A stretch of 60,852 bases of DNA, from assembly GCA_024682995.1 (NCBI GenBank), contig JAIKYR010000043.1, positions 1-60,852 on the forward strand, given 5' to 3'. The notes below the pieces were generated by a model. That model worked only from the letters and a program-made list of their open reading frames with translations, did not search any database and had not been told where the DNA came from. Source of the stretch: Bacteroidales bacterium. GTDB lineage: Bacteria > Bacteroidota > Bacteroidia > Bacteroidales > WCHB1-69. The translations under genes were made by a program, and so were the position numbers. Of the stretch, positions 1 to 10,400 are shown piece after piece; position 1 is the stretch's first letter, and each line of letters begins with the position of its first letter.

Positions 1-26
1 CTATTGTTTAATTTAAATTCATACTT

Positions 27-956
27 ATGAAAAAAACTATTTTATTAGGAGCCATTTTGGTCCTCGGATTGTTTTTCGTATCCTGCGAAAAAGAGGGCCA
101 GTACACCCCGAAGAACAAAATCGACAGAATCAGTTACTCATCAAGTACCACCTTTCAGATGTACTTGAACGACGTCTGGAATGATGTGGGTACCAGCACT
201 GTTTCCAAGTATGTCAGTGAAATATGGAACTGGGATGGCAAAATGCTGAAAAGCATCACCCACTATAACGATAAAGGGGAATTGATGTACACTGAAAATT
301 ACGAATACGACGGCAAACGTCTTGTGTCCGTTTCTTGGGGCACCGCCGGACGTTATACCATCTCCTACGATAAAGGCAAAATCTCCACCATCGACGGCTA
401 TAACGGCACCGAGAAAATGATCACTTATGTGTTCTCCCATGAAAATGGTAAAGTGACCAAGATTGCCATCACAGACTATGATGCCAAGAAAGCCGCTGTC
501 AACCCTCTGCCCACCAACATCCTCCGCTTCTTCATCCCGAATGCCAACATCCAGTCCCTGAAAGAAATGATGAAATCCATCCAATCCGACCCCAACACGA
601 AGGAGATTGAATCATACGACATCAATTTTGAGTGGACTGGCAACAACATCAGCAAAATGACCATGCTGAGAGGTGCTTCCACCACCACCGCCAATTACAC
701 GTATGATAACAAAACCAATCCGTTCTACGGCCTGTTTGACATTAGTGAGTATAGTTATATTCAAATCATGTCCAAAAACAATGTCACCCGCCTGGTTGCC
801 GAAAACTCCAACAACGTGCATGAGGAACGCGATTACATATACACCTATGAGAAAGACCTCCCCACTATGCAAACTTGCTCTTACAAGCAACCCGTAGAGG
901 GTGACATCTACCGTAATTCCATATCCGAAATCTACACTTATGAGTATAAAAAATAG
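27..956 (+). CDS. putative lipoprotein, hypothetical (YD-like/DUF4595-like repeats)
   Basis: ORF with signal peptide and lipobox (LFFVSCEKEG); repeated 'YDGKRLVSVSW/YDNKT' type strands. Confidence 0.7.
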   Translation: MKKTILLGAILVLGLFFVSCEKEGQYTPKNKIDRISYSSSTTFQMYLNDVWNDVGTSTVSKYVSEIWNWDGKMLKSITHYNDKGELMYTENYEYDGKRLVSVSWGTAGRYTISYDKGKISTIDGYNGTEKMITYVFSHENGKVTKIAITDYDAKKAAVNPLPTNILRFFIPNANIQSLKEMMKSIQSDPNTKEIESYDINFEWTGNNISKMTMLRGASTTTANYTYDNKTNPFYGLFDISEYSYIQIMSKNNVTRLVAENSNNVHEERDYIYTYEKDLPTMQTCSYKQPVEGDIYRNSISEIYTYEYKK

Positions 957-975
957 AATCACCCTCCCATAAACG

Positions 976-1008
976 AAAAGGCAGCCCTGTTTAGGACTGC
1001 CTTTTTTA
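976..1008. terminator. rho-independent terminator
   Basis: aaaaggcag..ctgcctttttt stem followed by T run, just after the 27..956 stop. Confidence 0.8.
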
Positions 1009-1028
1009 GTATCAAAAAACAGGAAAAC

Positions 1029-2186
1029 TCACGCCCCGGCGAGCAGCCAAAACATCGCTATGCCCAAGTAGTTGCCCACGGCGTACCCCAACAGTCCGAT
1101 GGCGATGCCCGGCAGGATGACATCCTTGTTCTTCAGCACGGCAGCCACCATCGGTACAAAAGGCGGCGAATTGATGAACGCAATGGAAGCGGCCAGCGTC
1201 AGGTCGCCATCCACCTTAAACAGTTTGGCGAGCAACATTTGTAACGCCAGCGATCCGAACACCGCAAATCCGATATAATAGAGAACAAACAGGTAGCGCG
1301 ACAATTCCAGGTCATGTACATTCACCATCATGGCCACCGCCAGACAGAACACATAAACGAAATACAAGCCCATATCGAAGGTACCTTCCAATTTTCTCAT
1401 AGGTTTCCAAAAAGAAACAGCTATGGATAAAGTAGTTATGACTATAATGATGACGGCAACGTTGTTTTTTATCGGCAACAACAGTGAAACGGCATACGCC
1501 ACCGCGGCAATCAGGATGGCGACGCCGACACCTGCTGCACGGTTAAGCAGTAATTCCGGCCAAGTTTTTTTTTCAGATTCCCTGATTCCAACATTGTCGT
1601 TTCCCACATAATTATCATCCTTCTTTTTTCCAAAGACTTTTCTTATTATTATATTTCCAAAAAACACTATAACAATAAGATACAGCCCCGTAATAATCAG
1701 ATCGTAGCCAGAGACAAGCAGAAACAGATGCTGCGGCAGCGACACGGCCTTGGATACGGGTGCCAGATTGGGGATGCCGCCGATGTAGATGCCTGTCATC
1801 ACGGCACTGATTTTCGCGAAATCCGTCCCCTCTACCCCAGATGCCATCGCTTGTCCCCGGAACAGGAAGAAACCCGCCACCGTGACAGCCAGCACACTGA
1901 ATAGCCCGATGAAAAAGGCCTTCAGCGCCATCTTCGCCGACAGCGATTTGTAATCACAACCCAGCAGCATGAGGGGGATGGTGAGCAGCACCACCCCATT
2001 GGAGACTTGGGAGCAGATGTTCGTCGCATTCACTCCCAGCCATCCGCAATTGCCCACGACCAACCCAATGACATACAAAATCACCATTGGACTGATCTTC
2101 TCAATGATGGGCCAGCGTCGAGCCAGCAACATCAGCACAAGAGGGTTACCGAAAAGGAATAGTATAGTGAGCATAACAATAAGCAT
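1029..2186 (-). CDS. DUF819 family membrane protein (start probably the internal Met MLIVML; ORF open to 2234)
   Basis: Multi-TM ORF resembling DUF819/YjcL; a -7-like element at 2211-2219 lies inside the longest ORF, favouring the downstream start. Confidence 0.7.
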   Translation of the reverse strand: MLIVMLTILFLFGNPLVLMLLARRWPIIEKISPMVILYVIGLVVGNCGWLGVNATNICSQVSNGVVLLTIPLMLLGCDYKSLSAKMALKAFFIGLFSVLAVTVAGFFLFRGQAMASGVEGTDFAKISAVMTGIYIGGIPNLAPVSKAVSLPQHLFLLVSGYDLIITGLYLIVIVFFGNIIIRKVFGKKKDDNYVGNDNVGIRESEKKTWPELLLNRAAGVGVAILIAAVAYAVSLLLPIKNNVAVIIIVITTLSIAVSFWKPMRKLEGTFDMGLYFVYVFCLAVAMMVNVHDLELSRYLFVLYYIGFAVFGSLALQMLLAKLFKVDGDLTLAASIAFINSPPFVPMVAAVLKNKDVILPGIAIGLLGYAVGNYLGIAMFWLLAGA

Positions 2187-2210
2187 TGCTTGGGTCTTCA
2201 GAAAACGGCA

Positions 2211-2219
2211 GCAAAAGTA
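2211..2219 (-). promoter_or_regulatory. Bacteroidota -7 element TACTTTTGC
   Basis: Reads gcaaaagta on +; upstream of the probable DUF819 start. Confidence 0.45.
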
Positions 2220-2253
2220 CAAAAACCGCATCACTTTTATTCCAAAATTTTAA

Positions 2254-2262
2254 TACTTTTGC
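2254..2262 (+). promoter_or_regulatory. Bacteroidota -7 element TACTTTTGC
   Basis: TAnnTTTGC about 50 nt upstream of the 2315 start. Confidence 0.45.
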
Positions 2263-2314
2263 CGTCCTGTTTTATATTAGAAAATCTCACCCTATATTTA
2301 GCTTCTAACTGTTA

Positions 2315-3874
2315 ATGAAATATAGAAAACCAACATCCACTCTGTTACTCACTTTGCTTTTCCTAATGGGTTTTCTGACGATTGGCGCGCAAACCCGATG
2401 CGACTCCGTGTTGCTCACCCCTGACGCCACCATATCGGTCGGGCAGAGTGTTCTCCTTCAAGCGCACAACCTGTTCGATTACCAGTGGCTGCCGGCATCC
2501 GCCTTCAACGACCCCACCGACAGTGTACAAACAGTCTCCCCTACCACCACCTCAACCTATCACATCACCGGGCATTACATATCCGACAACGTAGTCACCA
2601 ACGGCAATTTCGAGAGTGGCAATACCGGGTTCGTCACTGACTATAACTACTCAAACACCGTCTCCTCCTACGGTTGGGGCACTGCCATCATCGGCAATTC
2701 AAATTCCTACACCATCAACACAAGCTCCGCCAACGTCCATTCCCATTTTGCCACCTACAACTGCACCGACCACACCTCCGGTTCCGGACAGTGCATGTTT
2801 GTCAACGGTTCCGGCACGCCCAACACCTGTGTTTGGCAGCAGACCATTCAGACAACCCCGAACACAGATTACATCTTCATAGCCTGGGTGGCCACCCTGT
2901 CATCCAACCCGACTTCCAGTGGAAGTGCCCGAGCGAGTCTCCAGTTCAGCATCAACGGACAGTCCATTGGATCCACCTTTAACTCGCCACCGCAAACCGC
3001 CACATGGGAACGCTTCTATCAACCCTGGAACAGCGGGAACAACACACAGGCGATTATCAAAATCATCAACCAAAACACGGAAGAGGGCGGCGGCAACGAT
3101 TTCGCCCTTGACGACATCAGTTTCTCGCCACTGTATCCCTGCACCGACTCGGTGACGGTGACTGTGGAAATCCCCTTGGACGCCGTGGACGACCAGGTGG
3201 CAGCCTGCCGAGGAACCTCGCTGACCATGCGTCCATTGGACAATGACATCATTGACAATTGGTGCGGTACAGTGCAGCCCGAAATCATTCAGCAGCCCGC
3301 ACACGCCAACGCCCAAGTGAGCAACACCGACATCACCATCAACTTCGACCCCACTTTCACTGGCACTGAAACCATGAAATACAGGATTTGCTGTGGCGGG
3401 AAATGCGACACGGCCGAAATAACCCTCGTCACATCGGGCAAAAACGGAGAAATGTTCGAACAAGCCTGCGACCGCTATACCTGGAACGGACAGACCTATT
3501 CCCAATCGGGAGCCTATACCCATCGCTACATCTCCGCCGACGGTTGCGACAGCATCGTCACCCTCTACCTCACCATCGACGACTGTTCCATACCTGTGCA
3601 TCTGCCCTCCGCCATCTCTCCCAGCATATCCGACGGGCACAACGACCGTCTCTCGCTGCCCGACATCGTGAAACCGCAGATGATGGAGTTCAAAATCCGC
3701 ATATTCGACCGATGGGGAAACCTTGTGTTCTATTCAGAAGACAAAGACTTTGTGTGGGACGGCACGCGCAACGGCAAGCTGCTGCCCAACAGCGTATATA
3801 TCTACGACTTGCGTTACAAAACCGAAACGGACAGCGAGCCGGTTGTGCTCCAAGGGACCATCACCGTACTCTGA
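2315..3874 (+). CDS. secreted protein with gliding-motility/T9SS type B C-terminal sorting domain
   Basis: Signal peptide; C-term FKIRIFDRWGNLVFYSEDKDFVWDGTRNGKLLPNSVYIYDLRY...VVLQGTITVL is the CHU_C/type B pattern. Confidence 0.85.
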   Translation: MKYRKPTSTLLLTLLFLMGFLTIGAQTRCDSVLLTPDATISVGQSVLLQAHNLFDYQWLPASAFNDPTDSVQTVSPTTTSTYHITGHYISDNVVTNGNFESGNTGFVTDYNYSNTVSSYGWGTAIIGNSNSYTINTSSANVHSHFATYNCTDHTSGSGQCMFVNGSGTPNTCVWQQTIQTTPNTDYIFIAWVATLSSNPTSSGSARASLQFSINGQSIGSTFNSPPQTATWERFYQPWNSGNNTQAIIKIINQNTEEGGGNDFALDDISFSPLYPCTDSVTVTVEIPLDAVDDQVAACRGTSLTMRPLDNDIIDNWCGTVQPEIIQQPAHANAQVSNTDITINFDPTFTGTETMKYRICCGGKCDTAEITLVTSGKNGEMFEQACDRYTWNGQTYSQSGAYTHRYISADGCDSIVTLYLTIDDCSIPVHLPSAISPSISDGHNDRLSLPDIVKPQMMEFKIRIFDRWGNLVFYSEDKDFVWDGTRNGKLLPNSVYIYDLRYKTETDSEPVVLQGTITVL

Positions 3875-3895
3875 CAGCCCATTCCGGCGTCCTCG

Positions 3896-4303
3896 TTACC
3901 GGTCGGGCAGTCCTGCGTGCCGGTTGGCACGGCGCTCCGTGTAAAAATCGTAATAATTGCTTCCTTCTTTTTTGAAAGCCAGATGCAGGATGGAGGGTAT
4001 GCCGATAATGAGCAGGTAGAGCGGCCCGAACAATTTGGAATCCACGGTGTGTCCGTCCATCTCATGGCGGATAGTGTGTGCGTTGTGCGCATATTCGGGA
4101 TGAAAGAAGGCGAAACTGCCCAGCGAGATGCCGCTGGCGTTCTTCGGGAAGCGTTTTCCGGCGAAGCCGATGCAATAGTGACGGTAATCCACAAAGGTCA
4201 ACCGCCCCAGAAAGGGCATGACGAGCAGCGCCACCAGATTCTGCGGCAGCTGCCATAGAAACAACAGTGCGAACATAAGACTGTTACAGAACATCACTTT
4301 CAT
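3896..4303 (-). CDS. hypothetical membrane-associated protein
   Basis: 135-aa ORF with hydrophobic N-term; independently supported by a diverged partial copy at 14241-14340. Confidence 0.6.
   Translation of the reverse strand: MKVMFCNSLMFALLFLWQLPQNLVALLVMPFLGRLTFVDYRHYCIGFAGKRFPKNASGISLGSFAFFHPEYAHNAHTIRHEMDGHTVDSKLFGPLYLLIIGIPSILHLAFKKEGSNYYDFYTERRANRHAGLPDR
4198..4300. repeat. direct repeat copy 1 (5' part of the 3896-4303 gene)
   Basis: About 100 bp aligning to 14241-14340 with a modest number of mostly synonymous differences. Confidence 0.85.
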
Positions 4304-4327
4304 GCGGCAAAAGTAATCATTTTGCTA

Positions 4328-4349
4328 ATGCAGACCAAACAATCTGCAT
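4328..4349. promoter_or_regulatory. candidate operator: perfect inverted repeat ATGCAGA-N8-TCTGCAT
   Basis: 7-bp perfect arms, 8-nt spacer, between divergent -7 elements at 4307-4315 (-) and 4358-4366 (+). Confidence 0.4.
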
Positions 4350-4357
4350 GAAAATGC

Positions 4358-4366
4358 TATATTTGC
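4358..4366 (+). promoter_or_regulatory. Bacteroidota -7 element TATATTTGC for the giant ORF
   Basis: TAnnTTTGC upstream of 4431 start. Confidence 0.5.
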
Positions 4367-4430
4367 AACGTTTAATCTTAACGCTGATCTTGAATCATTT
4401 TATAATATAACTCCCTTAATTTCACCCCAT

Positions 4431-7400
4431 ATGAACATCAAACGCTTTTCATTTGGAAACATCATTTTTGTCTTTTTTTTATTAATTGTCTGCTGTCAGG
4501 TTTCAAACGCCCAGAACACCATAGAGTTGCTGTTTACAGGCGTTGACCAGCACAATAATTATGTGAAAATCAACAGCATAGCCATTGAAAACCTGACACG
4601 AGGCTGGTCGGAGACTATCCTGTTTCCAGACACCGTCTTCACCCTGGAAATGGGCGTTGGTGTGGAGGATTACCGGCAGGAGGGGACCATGCAAGTGATG
4701 CCCAACCCCTTTGACGGGAGGACACGGGTCAACATTCCATCTTTCCAAAATGAAACTGTAACGATGTTTTTGGCTGATATTAACGGGAAAAAATGTGCCA
4801 CATTTACCGGGGTTCTCACCCGTGGGGACAACATCTTCGAGATCTCCCTAACCACTCCTCAAGTGTATGTGCTGTCGGTCATCACTCCGTCCGGCACCCG
4901 CAGTTTGAAGATGGTCAACAGAGGTCATGCGGGCACAGACCGAATCAGAGCGGAAAGCAACACAGGGAAGTCGGCAAAGGTGGATTTGAAAAGCACCTCC
5001 ACCCATGACTTTGAATTGGGTGACGAGATGCGATATACCGGCCACACCTCTGTGAACGGGATCACGCTGCAGAGCAGTGTGGTGACCCAAACCCAATATA
5101 TAAGCGAGAATATCACATTAGTGTTCGATGTCGCATCCGGAAGCACCCATGTAACTACCGACTCCATTCAGCTCCACAGCGACGGGACCCTGAGTTGCTA
5201 TGGTTCGGTGCAGTCCGGCCAGCCCATACTTGACCGGGGGTTCTGTTATAGCACAGCACACTACCCTACCATTGACGATTACCGTATTCAAAGCGGCACC
5301 GGCACAGGAGCATTTAACAGCACGATTACCGACTTGGACCCCTCCCTAATCTGGCACATCAGAGCATACGCCACCACCGCCGCCACTACAATCTATGGTG
5401 CCGAATACACCCTTATGGTAAAAATCAATTACACCAACACAGATACCATGTTCATTCCGGATGGAGTAGCTTGCGATGGCAACTGCGGTCGAAACTCTTA
5501 TATCAACATCACAAATCAACCGGCCGGAAGTACAATCCAAAGCATCGAAGACATCCGTTATTTCCGCCTCAAAATGGAACACTCCTGGATTGGCGACCTC
5601 TGGATTTCTTTATCCTGCCCGAACCAACAAAGCGTGACAATACTGAAAAAAAACGCGTCTAGCATTAACGGTAACTGTGCCTCAGCCATACCTGCAACCG
5701 CACTGGGGTGGAGCACAACCGATGCTTCACATGCACATTTTGGTTTGTACTACGAACCCGACGGATATGGGCATTGCAACGGTGATGGAAGCCCAATCGG
5801 TGAATGTTGGAACTACTGCTGGTCAAATGCAGCCACCCAAGGCTACCAATATGCCTGTGGACAGGGTCTCGTGTATGAAAGCTGCAACCACCTGGACAAC
5901 GTTGACAACCCCCATGGTGGTGCATCTGGTTCATCTTCTTCTAATTACGTTGATTCCACCAATATGGCCACTATGACCAACGTGTATCATCCCGACGAAT
6001 CTTTCGCCAACCTCATAGGGTGTCCCCTCAACGGCATCTGGAGCATTCAAGTGGTTGATGCATGGGCCAGCGACAACGGCTACATCTGCGAATGGGAATT
6101 GGCCCTGAATCCAAATACTCCCGTATTCCTCTCCGAAACAGAAGTGTCGGAAACACCCTGTCCGCAGGCGGCGTCCGTCACCGATTATGATGGCAACGTG
6201 TATGGCACGGTGGCCATTGGCAGTCAATGCTGGATGCGGGAGAACCTGCGCACCACCCACACCGCCAGCGGCACCGCCATCATCCCCGGCAATGGGACAG
6301 ATGCGGGCACAGCACACTACTATCTGCCATCCGCATCCGACAGCAGCGGCATCTACGGACACCTATACAATTGGAAGGCCGCCGAAAACGTATGCCCTGA
6401 TGGCTGGCATCTGCCCTCCGACTCGGAATGGGCCCAACTGACGGACTTCCTTGGCAGTCTGGACACCTGCGTGTGCGGAGACAACCCGAACAATGTCGCA
6501 AGAGCCATGGCCAGTGACACTTTCTGGTCTCCTTCCAGCACCCCTTGCGCCGTGGGATCAGACCTTTCTCTGAACAACATCAGCAATTTCTCCACCCTGC
6601 CTGTAGGCTATACCAATGGCACACCCACTGCATTCGGGACAACAGCCCGATTCTGGACTGCCACCTCCTACAACAATGACTACGCTTATTACCGTTCCCT
6701 GTACCACGACAACGGATTTGTGGAGCGCAACCCGTATGGAGACAAAGCCCACGGCATGTCCGTACGATGCATCCTGGCAAAAACGCCGAAGGTGACCACC
6801 GCCGCCGTGACCAATGTGACAGACTCCACGGCCGTATGCGGTGGTGAGGTGACCAGCATCGGAGGCGCACCCATGACGGAAAGGGGCCTTTGCTGGAGCA
6901 CCCATGCGTATCCGACTATAGGAGACAATCTTGTCGCTTGCGGGGCCGGGTTAGGGACTTTCACCGGACAAATGACAGGGCTGATCCCCGGCACCACCTA
7001 CTATGTGCGGGCGTATGCCACCAATGCGGCAGGAACCGTTTACGGAGCCTCAAGGACCTTCTCCACTCTTACAATCCCCACCGTGACCACCCAAAACGTG
7101 GGCAACATCTGGGACAGCACAGCCACTTGCGGCGGAAACATATCCTATGACGGCGGATCACCCGTGACAACCCGAGGCGTCTGTTGGGGTACCGCTCCCA
7201 ATCCTACCATCGCTGACAACCACACCTCTGACGGTTCCGGCATCGGAACATTCTCAAGCCAGCTGACAGGACTGGTTCCGGGCACAGACTACAACGTGCG
7301 AGCTTATGCCATCAATAGCATTGGCATAGCCTATGGAGAACAAAAATCCTTCACCACGAAATCCGCACCCACCATAACCCTAAATCAAGCCACCAACATC

Positions 7401-10400
7401 CTGAGCCTTACAGCTTCCTGCACCTATTATATCAATTCCAATGGCCAGATGACAATCACAAACCGCGGTATTTGCTACAGCACAACCCCCAACCCTACCC
7501 TAAACGACAGCGTGATTGCAGGTACAGCAAACACGGGCACCCTACAATTGTCAGGCCTGACACCCGGCACCACCTACTACGTAAGAGCCTACGCCACCAA
7601 TGCCATTGGCACCAGCTATAGTGCCCAGATTTCATTTACCACACAGACTATCCCCACGCTGACGACGGCGGCAGTGAGCGACATCGATTTCTTCACAGCC
7701 ACGGGCGGCGGCGAAGTGCTGAACACTGGTGTACCTGCCATTACGGCTCGGGGCGTTTGTTGGAACACATCACCCAACCCCACCATCGCTAATAGTCATA
7801 CCTCCGACAGCACCGGCTTCGGAACATTCGTCAGCCAACTGACGGGTTTGACTATTCACACCACTTATTACGTGCGAGCTTATGCCACCAACAGTTCCGG
7901 CACCGGTTACGGCGAACAAGTAACCTTCACCACTTTGAACATTCCGACAGTAACCACCAAAAATGTCACCAACATTTTAGACAGTACAGCCACCTGCGGC
8001 GGTTCGCTCACCTCCAATGGTGATGGAACACTGCTGGCCACGGGCATCTGTTGGAGTACGGCTATGAGTCCCACCATCAACGACTTTGTGGCTACAGACA
8101 CGTCCCTCCAATCCAACTTCACTTGCACCATGACTGGTTTGATTCCAAACACCACGTATTACGTGCGGGCCTTTGCCACCAACGGAGGTGGCACAGCTTA
8201 TGGTCCACAGCGTAATTTTACTACCAAATCCCTACCTACTATAACCCTTGATTCTGCCACCAACATCACAAGTCACACAGCCTCCTGCACCTATCATGTC
8301 ACATTTGCAGGCAACATGGCGGTAACCGCAAGGGGAATATGCTACAGCACCACACCGAATCCCACTCTCCAAGACAGCGTAATTGCGGGCACAAGCAGCA
8401 ATGGAACCATCCAATTGACGGGTCTAACAGCCAGCACCACCTACTATGTGCGGGCTTACGCCACCAACGGAATCGGCACCAGCTACAGCAACCTTATCTC
8501 CTTTACCACATTAAGCATTCCCACATTGACGACGGCGGCGGTGACCGACATCGATTTCTTCACAGCCACCAGCGGCGGCGAAGTGCTGAACACCGGCGTA
8601 CCGGCCATCACGGCCCGAGGTGTTTGCTGGAGCACATCATCCCAACCCACCATTGACGACAACCACACCTCCGACAGTACCGGCTTCGGAGTATTCACGA
8701 GCCATCTGACAGGACTGGTTCCCAACACCACATACTATGTGCGTGCATACGCCATCAACAGTGCAGGTATCAATTACGGCAACCAAATTGTCTTTGCCAC
8801 ACCGAGAACACCCACAGTTTCAACCAAAACCATAAACAATATCACAGACAGTTCGGCCACCTGCGGCGGCAATGTCACCTCCAATGGCGGCGCAATGCTA
8901 TTGGCCACTGGCGTATGCTGGAGCACTTCTCAGAATCCCACCATCAACGATTTTGTTGTCACAGATTCCACCGCTCAACCGAATTTCACCTGTGTGATGA
9001 CGGGATTGGTCCCCAACACTCAGTATTACGTTCGGGCATTCGCCACAAACGGAGGTGGAACCTCCTATGGCGTACAACGCAGCTTCATCACCAGGGCCAT
9101 ACCTACAATAGCTCTTGACACTATCACCAACATTCAGAGTCTCAGTGCCTCTTGCTCTTATCACCTTGTTTATAACGGCGGCGTGAACGTGTCGGACAGG
9201 GGCATTTGCTACAGCACCACCCCCAATCCCACCCTAAACGACAGTGTGATTGCAAGTACTGCAAACACAGGCACCCTACAACTGTCAGGCCTGATTCCCG
9301 GAACCACCTACTATGTGCGAGCCTACGCCACCAACAACTTTGGCACCGGCTATAGCAATCAAATCTCTTTCACCACACTAACCATTCCTACGGTAATAAC
9401 AACCCCAATAAGCGATGTTTCCTTCTTCACAGCCACGGGCGGCGGCGAAGTGCTGGCCACTGGTGTGCCTGCCATCACTGCCCGGGGCGTTTGCTGGAGC
9501 ACAGAGCCTTATCCCACCATTGCCGACAGCCTCACCTCAGACAGTACCGGCTTCGGAACATTCACAAGTCATCTGACCGGTCTGACACCCGGCACCACCT
9601 ACCACGTGCGGGCGTACGCCATCAACAACTCCGGCATTAGCTACGGAGAAGATCTGACATTCACCACAGTATCTGTTAAAACCGAATTGATAACACAATA
9701 CACAGACACCACAGCTCTGGCTGGCGGCTCTTTGACTCCCATCAACGGCAGCACCACGGCAAATTTCGGAGTTTCTGACTGGGGAATATGCTGGAGCACC
9801 ACACCCAACCCATCCGTGCATAACAATATTATCCTGAGTACAGGCACGTTAACCCACTTCACCTGCAACATGACAAATCTCACCTCTGGCAACGCCTATT
9901 GCGTACGGGCTTTTGTCACCATCAATGGAGATACACTGTATGGAAATGAAGTCAGTTTCACCACAAAAGAAGCGGGAATCCAATCCTGCCCGGGAGTTGC
10001 TACCGTAACCGATATTGACGGCAACACTTATAACACAGTGAAAATTGGCGATCAGTGCTGGACGAAGGAGAATATGCGCGCCACCCGTTATTCAGACGGC
10101 ATATCCATTCCCTTGGGGAACACTTCCAGTGGTACCCCATATCACCGTTATTATCCAAATGACTCTATAATCAATGTACCTGTCTATGGATATATGTACG
10201 ACTGGCCTACAACGATGCACGGTGGAATCAGCACCAATGCAACCCCCATTCAAGGGGTATGTCCCAATGGATGGCATGTACCAAGCCATGCGGAATGGTC
10301 ATCTATGGAACAATATGTAAGTAACCATAACACCTTCACATGCAACAACAGCACACCCTGTACCGCTAAAGCTCTCGCCTCGAAAAGAGGATGGATTGGC

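Noticed and set aside
2900-3640. 246-aa minus-strand ORF and other long antisense ORFs (e.g. 33082-34659, 44366-45505, 19192-20106, 24787-25743, 59538-60470)
   Set aside because: All lie opposite well-supported genes and show composition typical of reverse-complement translation.
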